Shown here in pieces: positions 1 through 7,374 of a stretch of DNA of 45,463 nucleotides (the stretch's first letter is position 1; every line of letters begins with the position of its first letter). The stretch covers positions 1 through 45,463 of the forward strand of contig CAKMKH010000005.1 in NCBI GenBank assembly GCA_927441705.1. The letters run 5' to 3'. The notes beneath the pieces were generated by a model. That model made no database searches, was not told where the DNA came from, and saw nothing but the letters and a program-made list of their open reading frames with translations. The position numbers and the translations under genes are program-made. The DNA is from an uncultured Acholeplasmataceae bacterium (lineage in GTDB: Bacteria; Bacillota_I; Bacilli_A; Acholeplasmatales; Acholeplasmataceae).

Positions 1-120
1 AAATCATGTGATGTTGTAATAGAACACTCATTTTATACGCAAGCAAAGCGCATGCGATGATGGAACCTCATACTGCAAATGCAAGAATGGATTATCAAAA
101 TAGACTTGTTATTTTTTCAG
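1..120 (+). pseudogene. Molybdenum hydroxylase fragment, frameshifted
   Basis: Bases 1-51 read in frame 1 as a piece of a xanthine dehydrogenase-family catalytic subunit (CDVVIEHSFYTQAKR). From base 54 the family sequence continues in another frame (AMMEPHTANARMDYQNR, then LVIFSA). The simplest explanation is one missing base near 49-53, where a His codon is expected between R and A. The HAMMEPH-type motif is characteristic of the Moco-binding domain. The family sequence stops at about 120, where the strand of the homology flips. The rest of the same gene is at 303-1712. The window starts inside the gene, so its true 5' end is not visible. This is either a real broken gene or a poor contig end. 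Confidence 0.75.
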
Positions 121-216
121 CAACACTTCTTTTCTTGTATAAACGATTTTTGAAGGTTTTCCTGTTCTAAGTGTCACTAAAGCCACAAACATTTCTCCAT
201 GAAGCGCTTGTTTGTC
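121..216 (-). other. Inverted internal piece of the same hydroxylase gene
   Basis: Read on the minus strand from about 216 to 124, this stretch encodes DKQALHGEMFVAL followed by VTLRTGKPSKIVYTRKEV. That is the segment that normally follows the GGFGGKQ motif in xanthine dehydrogenase/aldehyde oxidase catalytic subunits. It is missing from the plus strand between the flanking fragments (1-120 and 303-1712), so it looks like an inverted piece of one gene. From 217 to 302 the minus strand shows only weak, gapped resemblance and no open frame, and I see no other feature there. A rearrangement artefact at a contig end is as likely as a biological inversion. Confidence 0.6.
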
Positions 217-302
217 CAATTTCCATTTGATAGCTTGCGGCAATATTTCTTTTAGGAAGAAAACCAATTGGAAACATTTCTTTAATGTCTTCTTCTAGAT
301 GA

Positions 303-1712
303 ATGATAGATGGGACTTTAAAAGCAATTGATTGTTTTGTATTATCTGATACAGGTGCTTATGGAGAACATGCACTAACTGTTTTCATGGTTACTGGTGC
401 TAAAGTATTACCACTTTATAACAAAGTAGACGCTGTTAGATTTGCAGGTCAGGTTGTTTATACAAATCATGTATCTGCAGGTGCATTTAGAGGATATGGC
501 GCAATTCAAGGTAATTTTGCATTAGAGTCAGCGATTGATATGTTATGTGAAAAACTAAATATAGATCCAATTTTATTTAGACAAAAAAATATGATGCTTG
601 AAGGTGAAACTTCACCAATCTTTGAAATCATGGGTGAGGGCACTGAAGGTACAGCAATGAACATGGAGACATGTAAATTAGATTATTGTGTTAAAAGAGG
701 ATTGGAATTAATTGATTGGCATAAAAAATATCCTTATGTTGAAGTAAGTGATACAAAGATTAGATCAGTTGGCATGGCTCTAGCCATGCAAGGTAGTGGT
801 ATTCCATATATCGATATGGGAGCAGCAACGATTAAGTTTAATGATGATGGTTTTTATAATTTAATGGTTGGAGCAACCGATATAGGTCAAGGTAGTGATA
901 CGATACTTGCTCAAATTGCAGCTGAAGAGTTAATGACAACTGTTGATAAAGTCATTGTGTATTCTTCTGATTCTGATTTAACACCATTCGATACGGGAGC
1001 TTATGCATCAAGTACAACTTATGTTTCTGGTAATGCAGTATTAAATGCTGCGAAGATTATGAAAGACATGCTTTTAAAAGAAGCAGCTCATGTCCTTAGT
1101 GTAGAGATGAAAGGTGTTGAATTTGATGGAACTACTTTTAAATCAAAAGAAAATTTCATTACCTTATCAGAATTAGGAAATAGATTAACTTATAATGAAG
1201 ATCAAAAACAATTAACTGCTACAGGCAGTTATGTAGGCACTAAATCACCACCACCATTTATGGCAGGTTTTATTGAAATTGAAATAGATAAAGAAACATT
1301 TGAATATGAAGTTCTAGATTATGTAAGTGTTGTTGATTGTGGAACAACTATTAACCCTAAACTTGCCCAGGGGCAAGTCGAAGGTGGTATTGTTCAAGGC
1401 CTAGGTATGGCAGGTTATGAAGATGTTAAATATAGTAGTAAGGGTAGTCTCATATCAAATGGATTTTTAAGTTATTCAATACCAACGACAAAAACTATTC
1501 ATAAACTAACAACAGAGTTTGCTGATAGTTATGAAGAGTCTGGTCCGTTTGGAGCAAAATCAGTTGGTGAAATTGGTATTGATACACCACCTGCAGCATT
1601 AGCTAATGCAGTTTATAATGCAACAGGTGTTAGAATTACAAGTCTACCTATAACGGCTGAAAAGATATATCAAGGCATGTTAGAAAAAAATCTTAAGGAG
1701 AATAAAAAATGA
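303..1712 (+). CDS. Molybdenum hydroxylase (Se-dependent xanthine dehydrogenase type), C-terminal part
   Basis: This is the C-terminal part of a xanthine dehydrogenase-family molybdopterin-binding subunit. The 469 residues include SDTGAYGEHA near the start, the AFRGYGAIQGNFALESA motif, the TDIGQGSDT motif and GAKSVGEIG close to the C-terminus. The Glu of that last motif, about residue 423, is the family's catalytic base. The ATG at 303 is not a real start, because the family needs hundreds more upstream residues; those are at 1-216 in scrambled form. Sequence style and operon setting resemble the roughly 850-residue selenium-dependent xanthine dehydrogenases that carry a fused 2Fe-2S domain, but that domain would lie outside the window. 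It overlaps the next gene by ATGA. A second, complete hydroxylase lies downstream at 7375-10767. The substrate is probably a purine (inference). Confidence 0.85.
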   Translation: MIDGTLKAIDCFVLSDTGAYGEHALTVFMVTGAKVLPLYNKVDAVRFAGQVVYTNHVSAGAFRGYGAIQGNFALESAIDMLCEKLNIDPILFRQKNMMLEGETSPIFEIMGEGTEGTAMNMETCKLDYCVKRGLELIDWHKKYPYVEVSDTKIRSVGMALAMQGSGIPYIDMGAATIKFNDDGFYNLMVGATDIGQGSDTILAQIAAEELMTTVDKVIVYSSDSDLTPFDTGAYASSTTYVSGNAVLNAAKIMKDMLLKEAAHVLSVEMKGVEFDGTTFKSKENFITLSELGNRLTYNEDQKQLTATGSYVGTKSPPPFMAGFIEIEIDKETFEYEVLDYVSVVDCGTTINPKLAQGQVEGGIVQGLGMAGYEDVKYSSKGSLISNGFLSYSIPTTKTIHKLTTEFADSYEESGPFGAKSVGEIGIDTPPAALANAVYNATGVRITSLPITAEKIYQGMLEKNLKENKK

Positions 1713-2338
1713 AAAAAACTAAAAGTATTTGGATTTACATCTTATTCTTTGGAGCTATTTGGGGCATTATAGAAGCTACATTAGGTTATGCATTACAGTT
1801 TTTACCACCATTAGTATCTGGTAGTGTGATGTTTCCGATTGCAGCAACTTTAATGCTAATTACTTATCAAAATACAAAATCAAGATCAGCAATGATTTAT
1901 GTTGCTGCTGTTGCAGCAACCATTAAGTCGATTAATTTCTTTATGCCAGGTCTGCCTGCAATTAAGACTTATAATCCAATGATTGCGATGATGCTACAAT
2001 CTTTTGTTATCGTTATTTTTATACCGTTATTTAAAAAGGGTAGTCTGCCTGCAATAGCTGCTGGTATTGCTGTAGTCGGTTTATCATGGAGAATGTTATT
2101 CTTAGGAAATATAGCGATTAATCATGCATTAACAGATTTTAATTTTACACAACTAGCTAGTATATCTTCAATGGTAGAGTTTGTTATCATTCTTGGATTG
2201 ATGGAAGCTTTGATTTTAGGTGTGATTTATTTAGTAAGACTTGCGATTAAACAAAAAGTGTCCTTTAGTTTTAAACCAAACATTGTAGTATCACTTGCAA
2301 CTCTTATATTTGCAGTTATATTAACCATATTCTTATAA
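1709..2338 (+). CDS. Uncharacterised multi-pass membrane protein in the purine operon
   Basis: A 209-residue, very hydrophobic protein with about six or seven predicted membrane segments (roughly residues 8-28, 36-54, 58-77, 85-107, 112-131, 150-176 and 190-209). The first helix carries the pattern FGAIWGIIEATLGYAL. I do not recognise a named family. It starts inside the stop of the hydroxylase gene (ATGA overlap) with AAGGAG just upstream, so it is surely co-translated with it. Its size and topology would suit a substrate-binding S component of an ECF-type importer or another small permease, and it is the only membrane protein in the operon within this window. A role in purine or molybdate uptake is inference from position only. 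Confidence 0.8.
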   Translation: MKKTKSIWIYILFFGAIWGIIEATLGYALQFLPPLVSGSVMFPIAATLMLITYQNTKSRSAMIYVAAVAATIKSINFFMPGLPAIKTYNPMIAMMLQSFVIVIFIPLFKKGSLPAIAAGIAVVGLSWRMLFLGNIAINHALTDFNFTQLASISSMVEFVIILGLMEALILGVIYLVRLAIKQKVSFSFKPNIVVSLATLIFAVILTIFL

Positions 2339-2372
2339 ACATAAATTTGGCTTACAGAAAAGAGATGATGAG

Positions 2373-3218
2373 ATGATTGACATATATTCAAAAATTGTAG
2401 ATTATCAAAAAAAAGGCATTGATATGGTATTGATCACTGCAACTGAAAAAGAAGGTCAAGGACCTGTTGAAGTAGGCAAAAAATTGCTTGTGATTGAAAC
2501 AGGTGAGTTTTTTGGTACTGTTGGTGGTGGAGCATTAGAACATTATGCCATTGAAAAAGCGAAGAAGCTTCTTAAAACTAGATCACATTTAACAGAAAGA
2601 TATCTACTTGATCAAGGTAAAGTCATACCTGAGACTAAAACATTACCTATGGTTTGTGGTGGCGTTGTGACTTTATTTTATGAATTTTTAGGCGTTAAGA
2701 ATTTTGTTTATATCTTTGGCGGAGGTCATGTAGGTCAATCACTTGTACCAGTTTTAAAAACACTAAACTTTCATATTACTGTGATTGATGAAAGAAAAGA
2801 GATTATTGATGGATTTATAGGTGGAGATGTTGTTGTTCATCAACACTTTGCTGATTATATTATTGAAAAAGGCATTAAAGATAATAGTTTTGTAGTCGTT
2901 TGTACGCCTTCACATACATACGACTATCATGTGATTAATAAGATATTAGAATTAAAACTAAATCCTAAATATATAGGCATGCTTTGCTCTATTGATAAGC
3001 TGAATATCTATTTAGAAGAAACTTATAAGAAGTTTGGTAAAGATGTTAATTTAAATAATTTTTATTCACCTATTGGATTAGATTTAGGTGGTGGAACACC
3101 AGAAGATATCGCAATTTCGATTGCAGCTGAAATATTATCCATACATTTTGGTAAAAAAGGTCAAAAACATATGAGGGAGGCTATCGATGATCACAATCGT
3201 TACTGGAAAAATAAATGA
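2373..3218 (+). CDS. xdhC: XdhC/CoxI-family molybdenum cofactor insertion protein
   Basis: A 281-residue protein of the XdhC/CoxI family, which binds Moco, promotes its sulfuration and delivers it to molybdenum hydroxylases. The N-terminal CoxI-type domain shows the GTVGGGALE motif (about residue 48) and MVCGGVV (about residue 91). The C-terminal Rossmann domain begins with YIFGGGHVGQSL (about residue 111) and ends near DLGGGTPEDIAISIAAEIL. The length is normal for XdhC and much shorter than the two-domain YqeB proteins of some selenium-dependent hydroxylase clusters. Its place between two hydroxylase genes fits a maturation role for one or both. No Moco biosynthesis genes are in the window. 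Confidence 0.88.
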   Translation: MIDIYSKIVDYQKKGIDMVLITATEKEGQGPVEVGKKLLVIETGEFFGTVGGGALEHYAIEKAKKLLKTRSHLTERYLLDQGKVIPETKTLPMVCGGVVTLFYEFLGVKNFVYIFGGGHVGQSLVPVLKTLNFHITVIDERKEIIDGFIGGDVVVHQHFADYIIEKGIKDNSFVVVCTPSHTYDYHVINKILELKLNPKYIGMLCSIDKLNIYLEETYKKFGKDVNLNNFYSPIGLDLGGGTPEDIAISIAAEILSIHFGKKGQKHMREAIDDHNRYWKNK

Positions 3219-3666
3219 AGGTAAAACGACTGAATTAAAACTGCTTTATCATAAAGATAAAAAAGGGGATGGATTTATATCTGTTAAAAAGATGGATGGA
3301 CAAAATGTCCATAGCTTTTTAGCAACTAAACTATCAACAAGAGAACAACAACTTTTGATGCTTCATAAAAACTATTATTCTGAAAGTTTTATTAGTGCAG
3401 GTAAAACAGGACCTTATTTAGTCAATCTATTTACATTAAGTTGGGTAGAAAAATCTATTGAAAAGATGATTAAAAAAAGAGTTGAACCTATTTATTTAGA
3501 TGAAATCGGGATGTTTGAATATGAAGGTTATGGATTTGATTCTATTTTTAGAAAAATGATTGAATCTAATCTAGATTTAATCATAACTGTTAGAAAAGAG
3601 TTTTTAGATATTATCATCAAGCATTATGATCTAAAGGATGTAAAGATTGTCGAAGTATCTAGATAG
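3187..3666 (+). CDS. THEP1-like small P-loop NTPase
   Basis: A 159-residue P-loop protein. The N-terminus has a Walker A motif TGKINEGKTT (residues 6-15), and a Walker B-like YLDEIGMFE lies near residue 103. The DEIG-x-x-E pattern is the signature of the THEP1/nucleoside-triphosphatase family. The start at 3187 lies inside the end of xdhC (32-base overlap) and has GGGAGG at 3175-3180 to support it. This family is not a usual named member of xdh clusters. YqeC, an NTP-binding accessory protein of selenium-dependent hydroxylases, occupies a comparable place in other genomes. A role in hydroxylase maturation or in nucleotide hydrolysis feeding the pathway are both possible; neither is shown. Confidence 0.75.
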   Translation: MITIVTGKINEGKTTELKLLYHKDKKGDGFISVKKMDGQNVHSFLATKLSTREQQLLMLHKNYYSESFISAGKTGPYLVNLFTLSWVEKSIEKMIKKRVEPIYLDEIGMFEYEGYGFDSIFRKMIESNLDLIITVRKEFLDIIIKHYDLKDVKIVEVSR

Positions 3667-3677
3667 GAGTGTTTCTT

Positions 3678-4985
3678 ATGTATGATAAAGCAATCATTAA
3701 TGGAAAAGTATATGTGAATCAAATTTGGGAAGAGACAAATGTATATATCAAGGGTGAAAAAATCGCTTTAATTAGCAATGATTTTTTGCCTGCATCTGAA
3801 ATCATAGACGCAAAAGGATTAGAAGTGCTTCCTGGGATGATTGATCCTCATGTTCATTTTGAATTAGATCTAGGATTTATTAAATCTGTAGATGATTTTT
3901 ATAGTGGCAGCGTTGCTGCACTATATGGTGGATATACAGCTTATGTTGATTTTTTAGAACCAACCGATTCAGTTGAAGCTTTGGAGAATTCTTATTATGA
4001 TCGATTAGCATTAGCTAAAAAAAGTGTCATTGATTATCATTTTCATGCATGCATCAAAAATCCTAAAGGTGATTTAGAAGCCTATGTGAAAAAGATGAAA
4101 TCATTAGGGATGAATACACTTAAATTATTTACAACCTATTCTGATTCTGATAGGAGAACCTATGATCAAGAGATTATAGAGCTTCTTAAGTTATCAAAAA
4201 AATATCATTTTTTGATTATGGCACATATAGAAAATGATGATTTAATTGATTTAAATCCTAATTTCACTTATAAAGATTTACCAATGAGTAGACCATCCAT
4301 AAGTGAATTAACAGAAGCACTTAAATTAGCCGAATATACAAGACAAACCAAAGGTTATATGTATATGGTTCATTTAACTAGTGGGAAAACATTAGAAGCA
4401 CTCATTCAAAATTATTCTGATATTTTGAATAAGCATTTCTTTGTTGAAAGCTGTCCTCAATATTTTACTTTCACTAATGAAAAACTAAATGAAGAAGAGG
4501 GCTATTTATATACTTTTGCACCACCACTAAGAAGTCATGAAGAAAAAGAGTTGTTATTTAAGTATCATGAATCTGTTTTTACAATTGGTACTGATCATTG
4601 TGCATTTATGAAAAAAGATAAAATTAAACCTAAATTAAGTCAGATACCTTTAGGCATTGGTGGCATTGAACATGCTTTAGGTATCATGAGACATCATTTA
4701 GGTGATCAAGTGATTGAGAAAATGACTTCAAGAGTCGCATTTACTCAAGGACTAAGTAATAAGGGTCAAATTAAAGAAGGATTTGATGCTGATATTACAC
4801 TCTTTAAGGCCGATGCAGGAATGAGAGTCAGTGGAAATCATGGAACTTGTGATTATTCAGTTTATGAAGATTTAGCTACTTCAGGTAAAGTCATTTCAAC
4901 TTTAGTAAGAGGTCAATTTGTTTTAAAAGATCAAATACTCATCAAACACGAAGGTAAGCTCATCAAAGGATGTGATTTTCTATGA
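3678..4985 (+). CDS. hydA: Dihydropyrimidinase/D-hydantoinase family amidohydrolase
   Basis: A cyclic-amide hydrolase of 435 residues. From the ATG at 3678 the binuclear metal ligands are visible: DPHVH (His58, His60), the carboxylated lysine in TLKLF (Lys149), MAHIEND (His183), VHLTSG (His232) and GTDH (Asp306). These match D-hydantoinases and dihydropyrimidinases, which open hydantoin or dihydropyrimidine rings. I prefer ATG 3678 over the upstream GTG at 3669 because AGGAG (3665-3669) is correctly spaced for it. In this operon type (hyuA of E. coli), the enzyme is thought to open a ring formed after purine hydroxylation and reduction. The last base of its stop codon region overlaps the ssnA start. 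Confidence 0.9.
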   Translation: MYDKAIINGKVYVNQIWEETNVYIKGEKIALISNDFLPASEIIDAKGLEVLPGMIDPHVHFELDLGFIKSVDDFYSGSVAALYGGYTAYVDFLEPTDSVEALENSYYDRLALAKKSVIDYHFHACIKNPKGDLEAYVKKMKSLGMNTLKLFTTYSDSDRRTYDQEIIELLKLSKKYHFLIMAHIENDDLIDLNPNFTYKDLPMSRPSISELTEALKLAEYTRQTKGYMYMVHLTSGKTLEALIQNYSDILNKHFFVESCPQYFTFTNEKLNEEEGYLYTFAPPLRSHEEKELLFKYHESVFTIGTDHCAFMKKDKIKPKLSQIPLGIGGIEHALGIMRHHLGDQVIEKMTSRVAFTQGLSNKGQIKEGFDADITLFKADAGMRVSGNHGTCDYSVYEDLATSGKVISTLVRGQFVLKDQILIKHEGKLIKGCDFL

Positions 4986-6289
4986 TAAAAGCAATCATAA
5001 ACACAAAGATTTATGATTTTAATACATATATAGAAGATGGATTTGTCATCTTTGATGAAAAAATCATTAATGTTGGATTGATGAAAGACTTCATCAATCA
5101 AGATTATGAAATCATTGATGGTAATGATCATTTAGTTATGCCTGGACTTATTACAGCGCATACGCATATCTATTCAACTTTTGCACGTGGCATGAGCGTA
5201 CCTTTTCATCCAAAAGACTTTCAAGATATACTTGATCAATTGTGGTGGAAATTAGATTCTCATATAGATAATGATATAACATATTATAGTGGTATCGTTA
5301 GCGCAGTCGATCATATGAAAAATGGAGTGACTACGATTATTGATCATCACGCAAGTGGCATTGATATTCTTGGATCTTTAGATGCTTTAAAAAAAGCAGT
5401 ATGTGAAGATGCACATTTAAGAGGTGTATTTGCTTTTGAGACTAGTGATCGTTTTTTGGTTGAAGAAGCAATTAAAGAAAATATTGATTTTGGGAAAGCA
5501 AATCATTCATCATTTACGAAAGGTTTATTTGGACTTCATGCTTCGATGAGTCTTTCAGAAGAGACATTAAAGAAGGTAAAAGAAGTGATTGGCGATATGC
5601 CTATTCATATTCATGTTGCAGAAAGTGTTCTTGATGAAAAAGATTGTAAATCAAAATATAGAGAAAGTATCCTCAAAAGATTAGAAAGACATGGTCTTTT
5701 AAATCCTAAGAGTATTATTGCACACGGCATTTATGTCGATGATGAAGAATTAGAGATTATTAAAAAACATGATTGTGTGATTGCAGTAAATTTTTCTTCT
5801 AATATGAATAACAGTGTAGGTGTTCCTCCACTTAAAAAGTTTAGAGACCATGGAATTCCCGTTATTATTGGTAATGATGGCATATCATCTGCCATTACTA
5901 CAGAATATTTAACTTTATATTATGCAACTCATTTATTAGATCAAACGCCTAATTTATTTGGATTAAATGAACTTAAAACAATGATTTCTGATACCTATGA
6001 TTATGTGAATCATCTTTTAGATATTAAATTAGGAAAAATAGAAAAAGGATATGAATCCGATTTATTGATGGTGCCTTATGTTGCACCTACACCAATATCT
6101 AAAGATAATGCTTTTGGACATTTATTTTTTGGATTATTTCATAGTTTTAAACCAAAGCATGTTTATGTAGCAGGTAGGCAAGTTGTAAAAAATTATGATG
6201 TAGATCTGAGTTTGAAAAAACAATACGAAGAAGCCACAAAGTATGCATCTATACTTTGGGAACGTATCAATGAAGAGGTGGAAAAATGA
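4982..6289 (+). CDS. ssnA: SsnA-type amidohydrolase
   Basis: A 435-residue metal-dependent amidohydrolase of the SsnA/chlorohydrolase group. The metal-binding pattern is complete: AHTH (His60, His62), GLHASMSLS (about 184-192), HIHVAE (His209, His211), AHGIY (His248) and GNDG (Asp299). Enzymes of this fold hydrolyse C-N bonds of heterocycles, often deaminating purine-like rings. ssnA is a constant partner of hyuA, ygeY, ygeW and xdhD in anaerobic urate/purine degradation clusters, where its exact reaction is not settled. The start overlaps the end of hydA (ATGA-type), and its own stop overlaps the start of the next gene, so all three are translationally coupled. Confidence 0.9.
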   Translation: MIKAIINTKIYDFNTYIEDGFVIFDEKIINVGLMKDFINQDYEIIDGNDHLVMPGLITAHTHIYSTFARGMSVPFHPKDFQDILDQLWWKLDSHIDNDITYYSGIVSAVDHMKNGVTTIIDHHASGIDILGSLDALKKAVCEDAHLRGVFAFETSDRFLVEEAIKENIDFGKANHSSFTKGLFGLHASMSLSEETLKKVKEVIGDMPIHIHVAESVLDEKDCKSKYRESILKRLERHGLLNPKSIIAHGIYVDDEELEIIKKHDCVIAVNFSSNMNNSVGVPPLKKFRDHGIPVIIGNDGISSAITTEYLTLYYATHLLDQTPNLFGLNELKTMISDTYDYVNHLLDIKLGKIEKGYESDLLMVPYVAPTPISKDNAFGHLFFGLFHSFKPKHVYVAGRQVVKNYDVDLSLKKQYEEATKYASILWERINEEVEK

Positions 6290-7362
6290 ACTTAAAAACA
6301 ACGTTTGATGGATTAGTTTTAGAAAATCCTTTGATGCCTGCATCAGGACCATTAGTTGGAGACACTGAAAAATTATTATTTATGCAAGATGCAGGATGTG
6401 GAGCTGTTGTAACAAAAACTATATCGACTAAACTTCCTCATATTCCAAAGCCATGCATTTATGGCGATAAGCAATATGTCATGAATAGTGAGCTTTGGAG
6501 TGAATACTCTAAAGAAAAATGGGTTGAAGAATTTCTTCCAAATTATGCACTTACAAAAGATAGACCTTTAATTATAAGTGTTGGTTATAGTAAAGAAGAT
6601 ATGGAAGTGTTAATTCCTTTATTGGATAAGTTTGCTGATGCATTTGAAGTTTCTACGCATTATGTAGGCACTGATCTTTCAGTTATAGCCGAAACTGTCA
6701 AAATGATTAGAAAGCATACTAAAAAACCTTTTTATATGAAGATTAGTCCACATATTCCTGATCCTGCTGCATTTGCAAAAGTGATTAAAGAAAATGGAGC
6801 AAATGGTATTGTTGCGATTAATTCTTTAGGGCCAACGATGAAAATTGATATTGAATCAAGATCAATTTTATATGGTAATGAACAAGGATTTGTTTGGACA
6901 AGTGGGCCAGTCATTAAAAATTTAGCTTTAGCTACAGTTTATTCAATTAAAAAAGCTGAACCGAGTTTAACAGTTATCGGTGTCGGTGGGATTTCATCTG
7001 CAGATGATGTCATTGAATTTTTACTTGCTGGTGCATCAGCTGTTCAAATGCTTTCTGCAGCTTTATTAAAAGGAAAACAACTTTATGCAAAGATTATTAA
7101 AGATTTGCCAAGTCGTTTACTTGCTTATGGGTTTAAAAGCATTGAAGAAGTTATAGAGACAACTTTAAAAAATAATGTTAAATATGAAGCAAGTGTACCT
7201 TCACTAATCGAAGAAGAGTGTATTAAATGTAATTTATGTGTTAATGTTTGTCCATATTTTGCAATTACTATGGAAGATAAAATAACAATTGATTCTAATA
7301 AGTGCTTTGAATGTGGATTATGTGTTGTTAAATGTCCAACACATGCACTTATTATGGAATAA
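6286..7362 (+). CDS. PreA/dihydroorotate dehydrogenase-like FMN protein with two 4Fe-4S clusters
   Basis: A 358-residue protein with a TIM-barrel of the dihydroorotate dehydrogenase/PreA type, followed by a ferredoxin tail. Visible barrel motifs are NPLMPASGP near residue 14, YMKISPH near 148 and the phosphate-binding GVGGISSADDVIEFLLAGA near 233-251. The tail has two classical 4Fe-4S motifs: cysteines 312, 315, 318, 322 and 340, 343, 346, 350. PreA reduces uracil or thymine using electrons from PreT. Here the strand that usually carries the catalytic loop Cys (N-S-C-P) reads EVSTHYVG, with no Cys, so a standard dihydropyrimidine dehydrogenase reaction is doubtful. It may do the job of YgfK, the large Fe-S oxidoreductase absent from this operon (inference). 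Confidence 0.85.
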   Translation: MNLKTTFDGLVLENPLMPASGPLVGDTEKLLFMQDAGCGAVVTKTISTKLPHIPKPCIYGDKQYVMNSELWSEYSKEKWVEEFLPNYALTKDRPLIISVGYSKEDMEVLIPLLDKFADAFEVSTHYVGTDLSVIAETVKMIRKHTKKPFYMKISPHIPDPAAFAKVIKENGANGIVAINSLGPTMKIDIESRSILYGNEQGFVWTSGPVIKNLALATVYSIKKAEPSLTVIGVGGISSADDVIEFLLAGASAVQMLSAALLKGKQLYAKIIKDLPSRLLAYGFKSIEEVIETTLKNNVKYEASVPSLIEEECIKCNLCVNVCPYFAITMEDKITIDSNKCFECGLCVVKCPTHALIME

Positions 7363-7374
7363 AGGAGGAAAGAG

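Noticed and set aside
4931-5131. Minus-strand open frame across the hydA/ssnA junction
   Set aside because: It lies antisense to two clear enzymes and has low-complexity composition with no ribosome site; a shadow frame.
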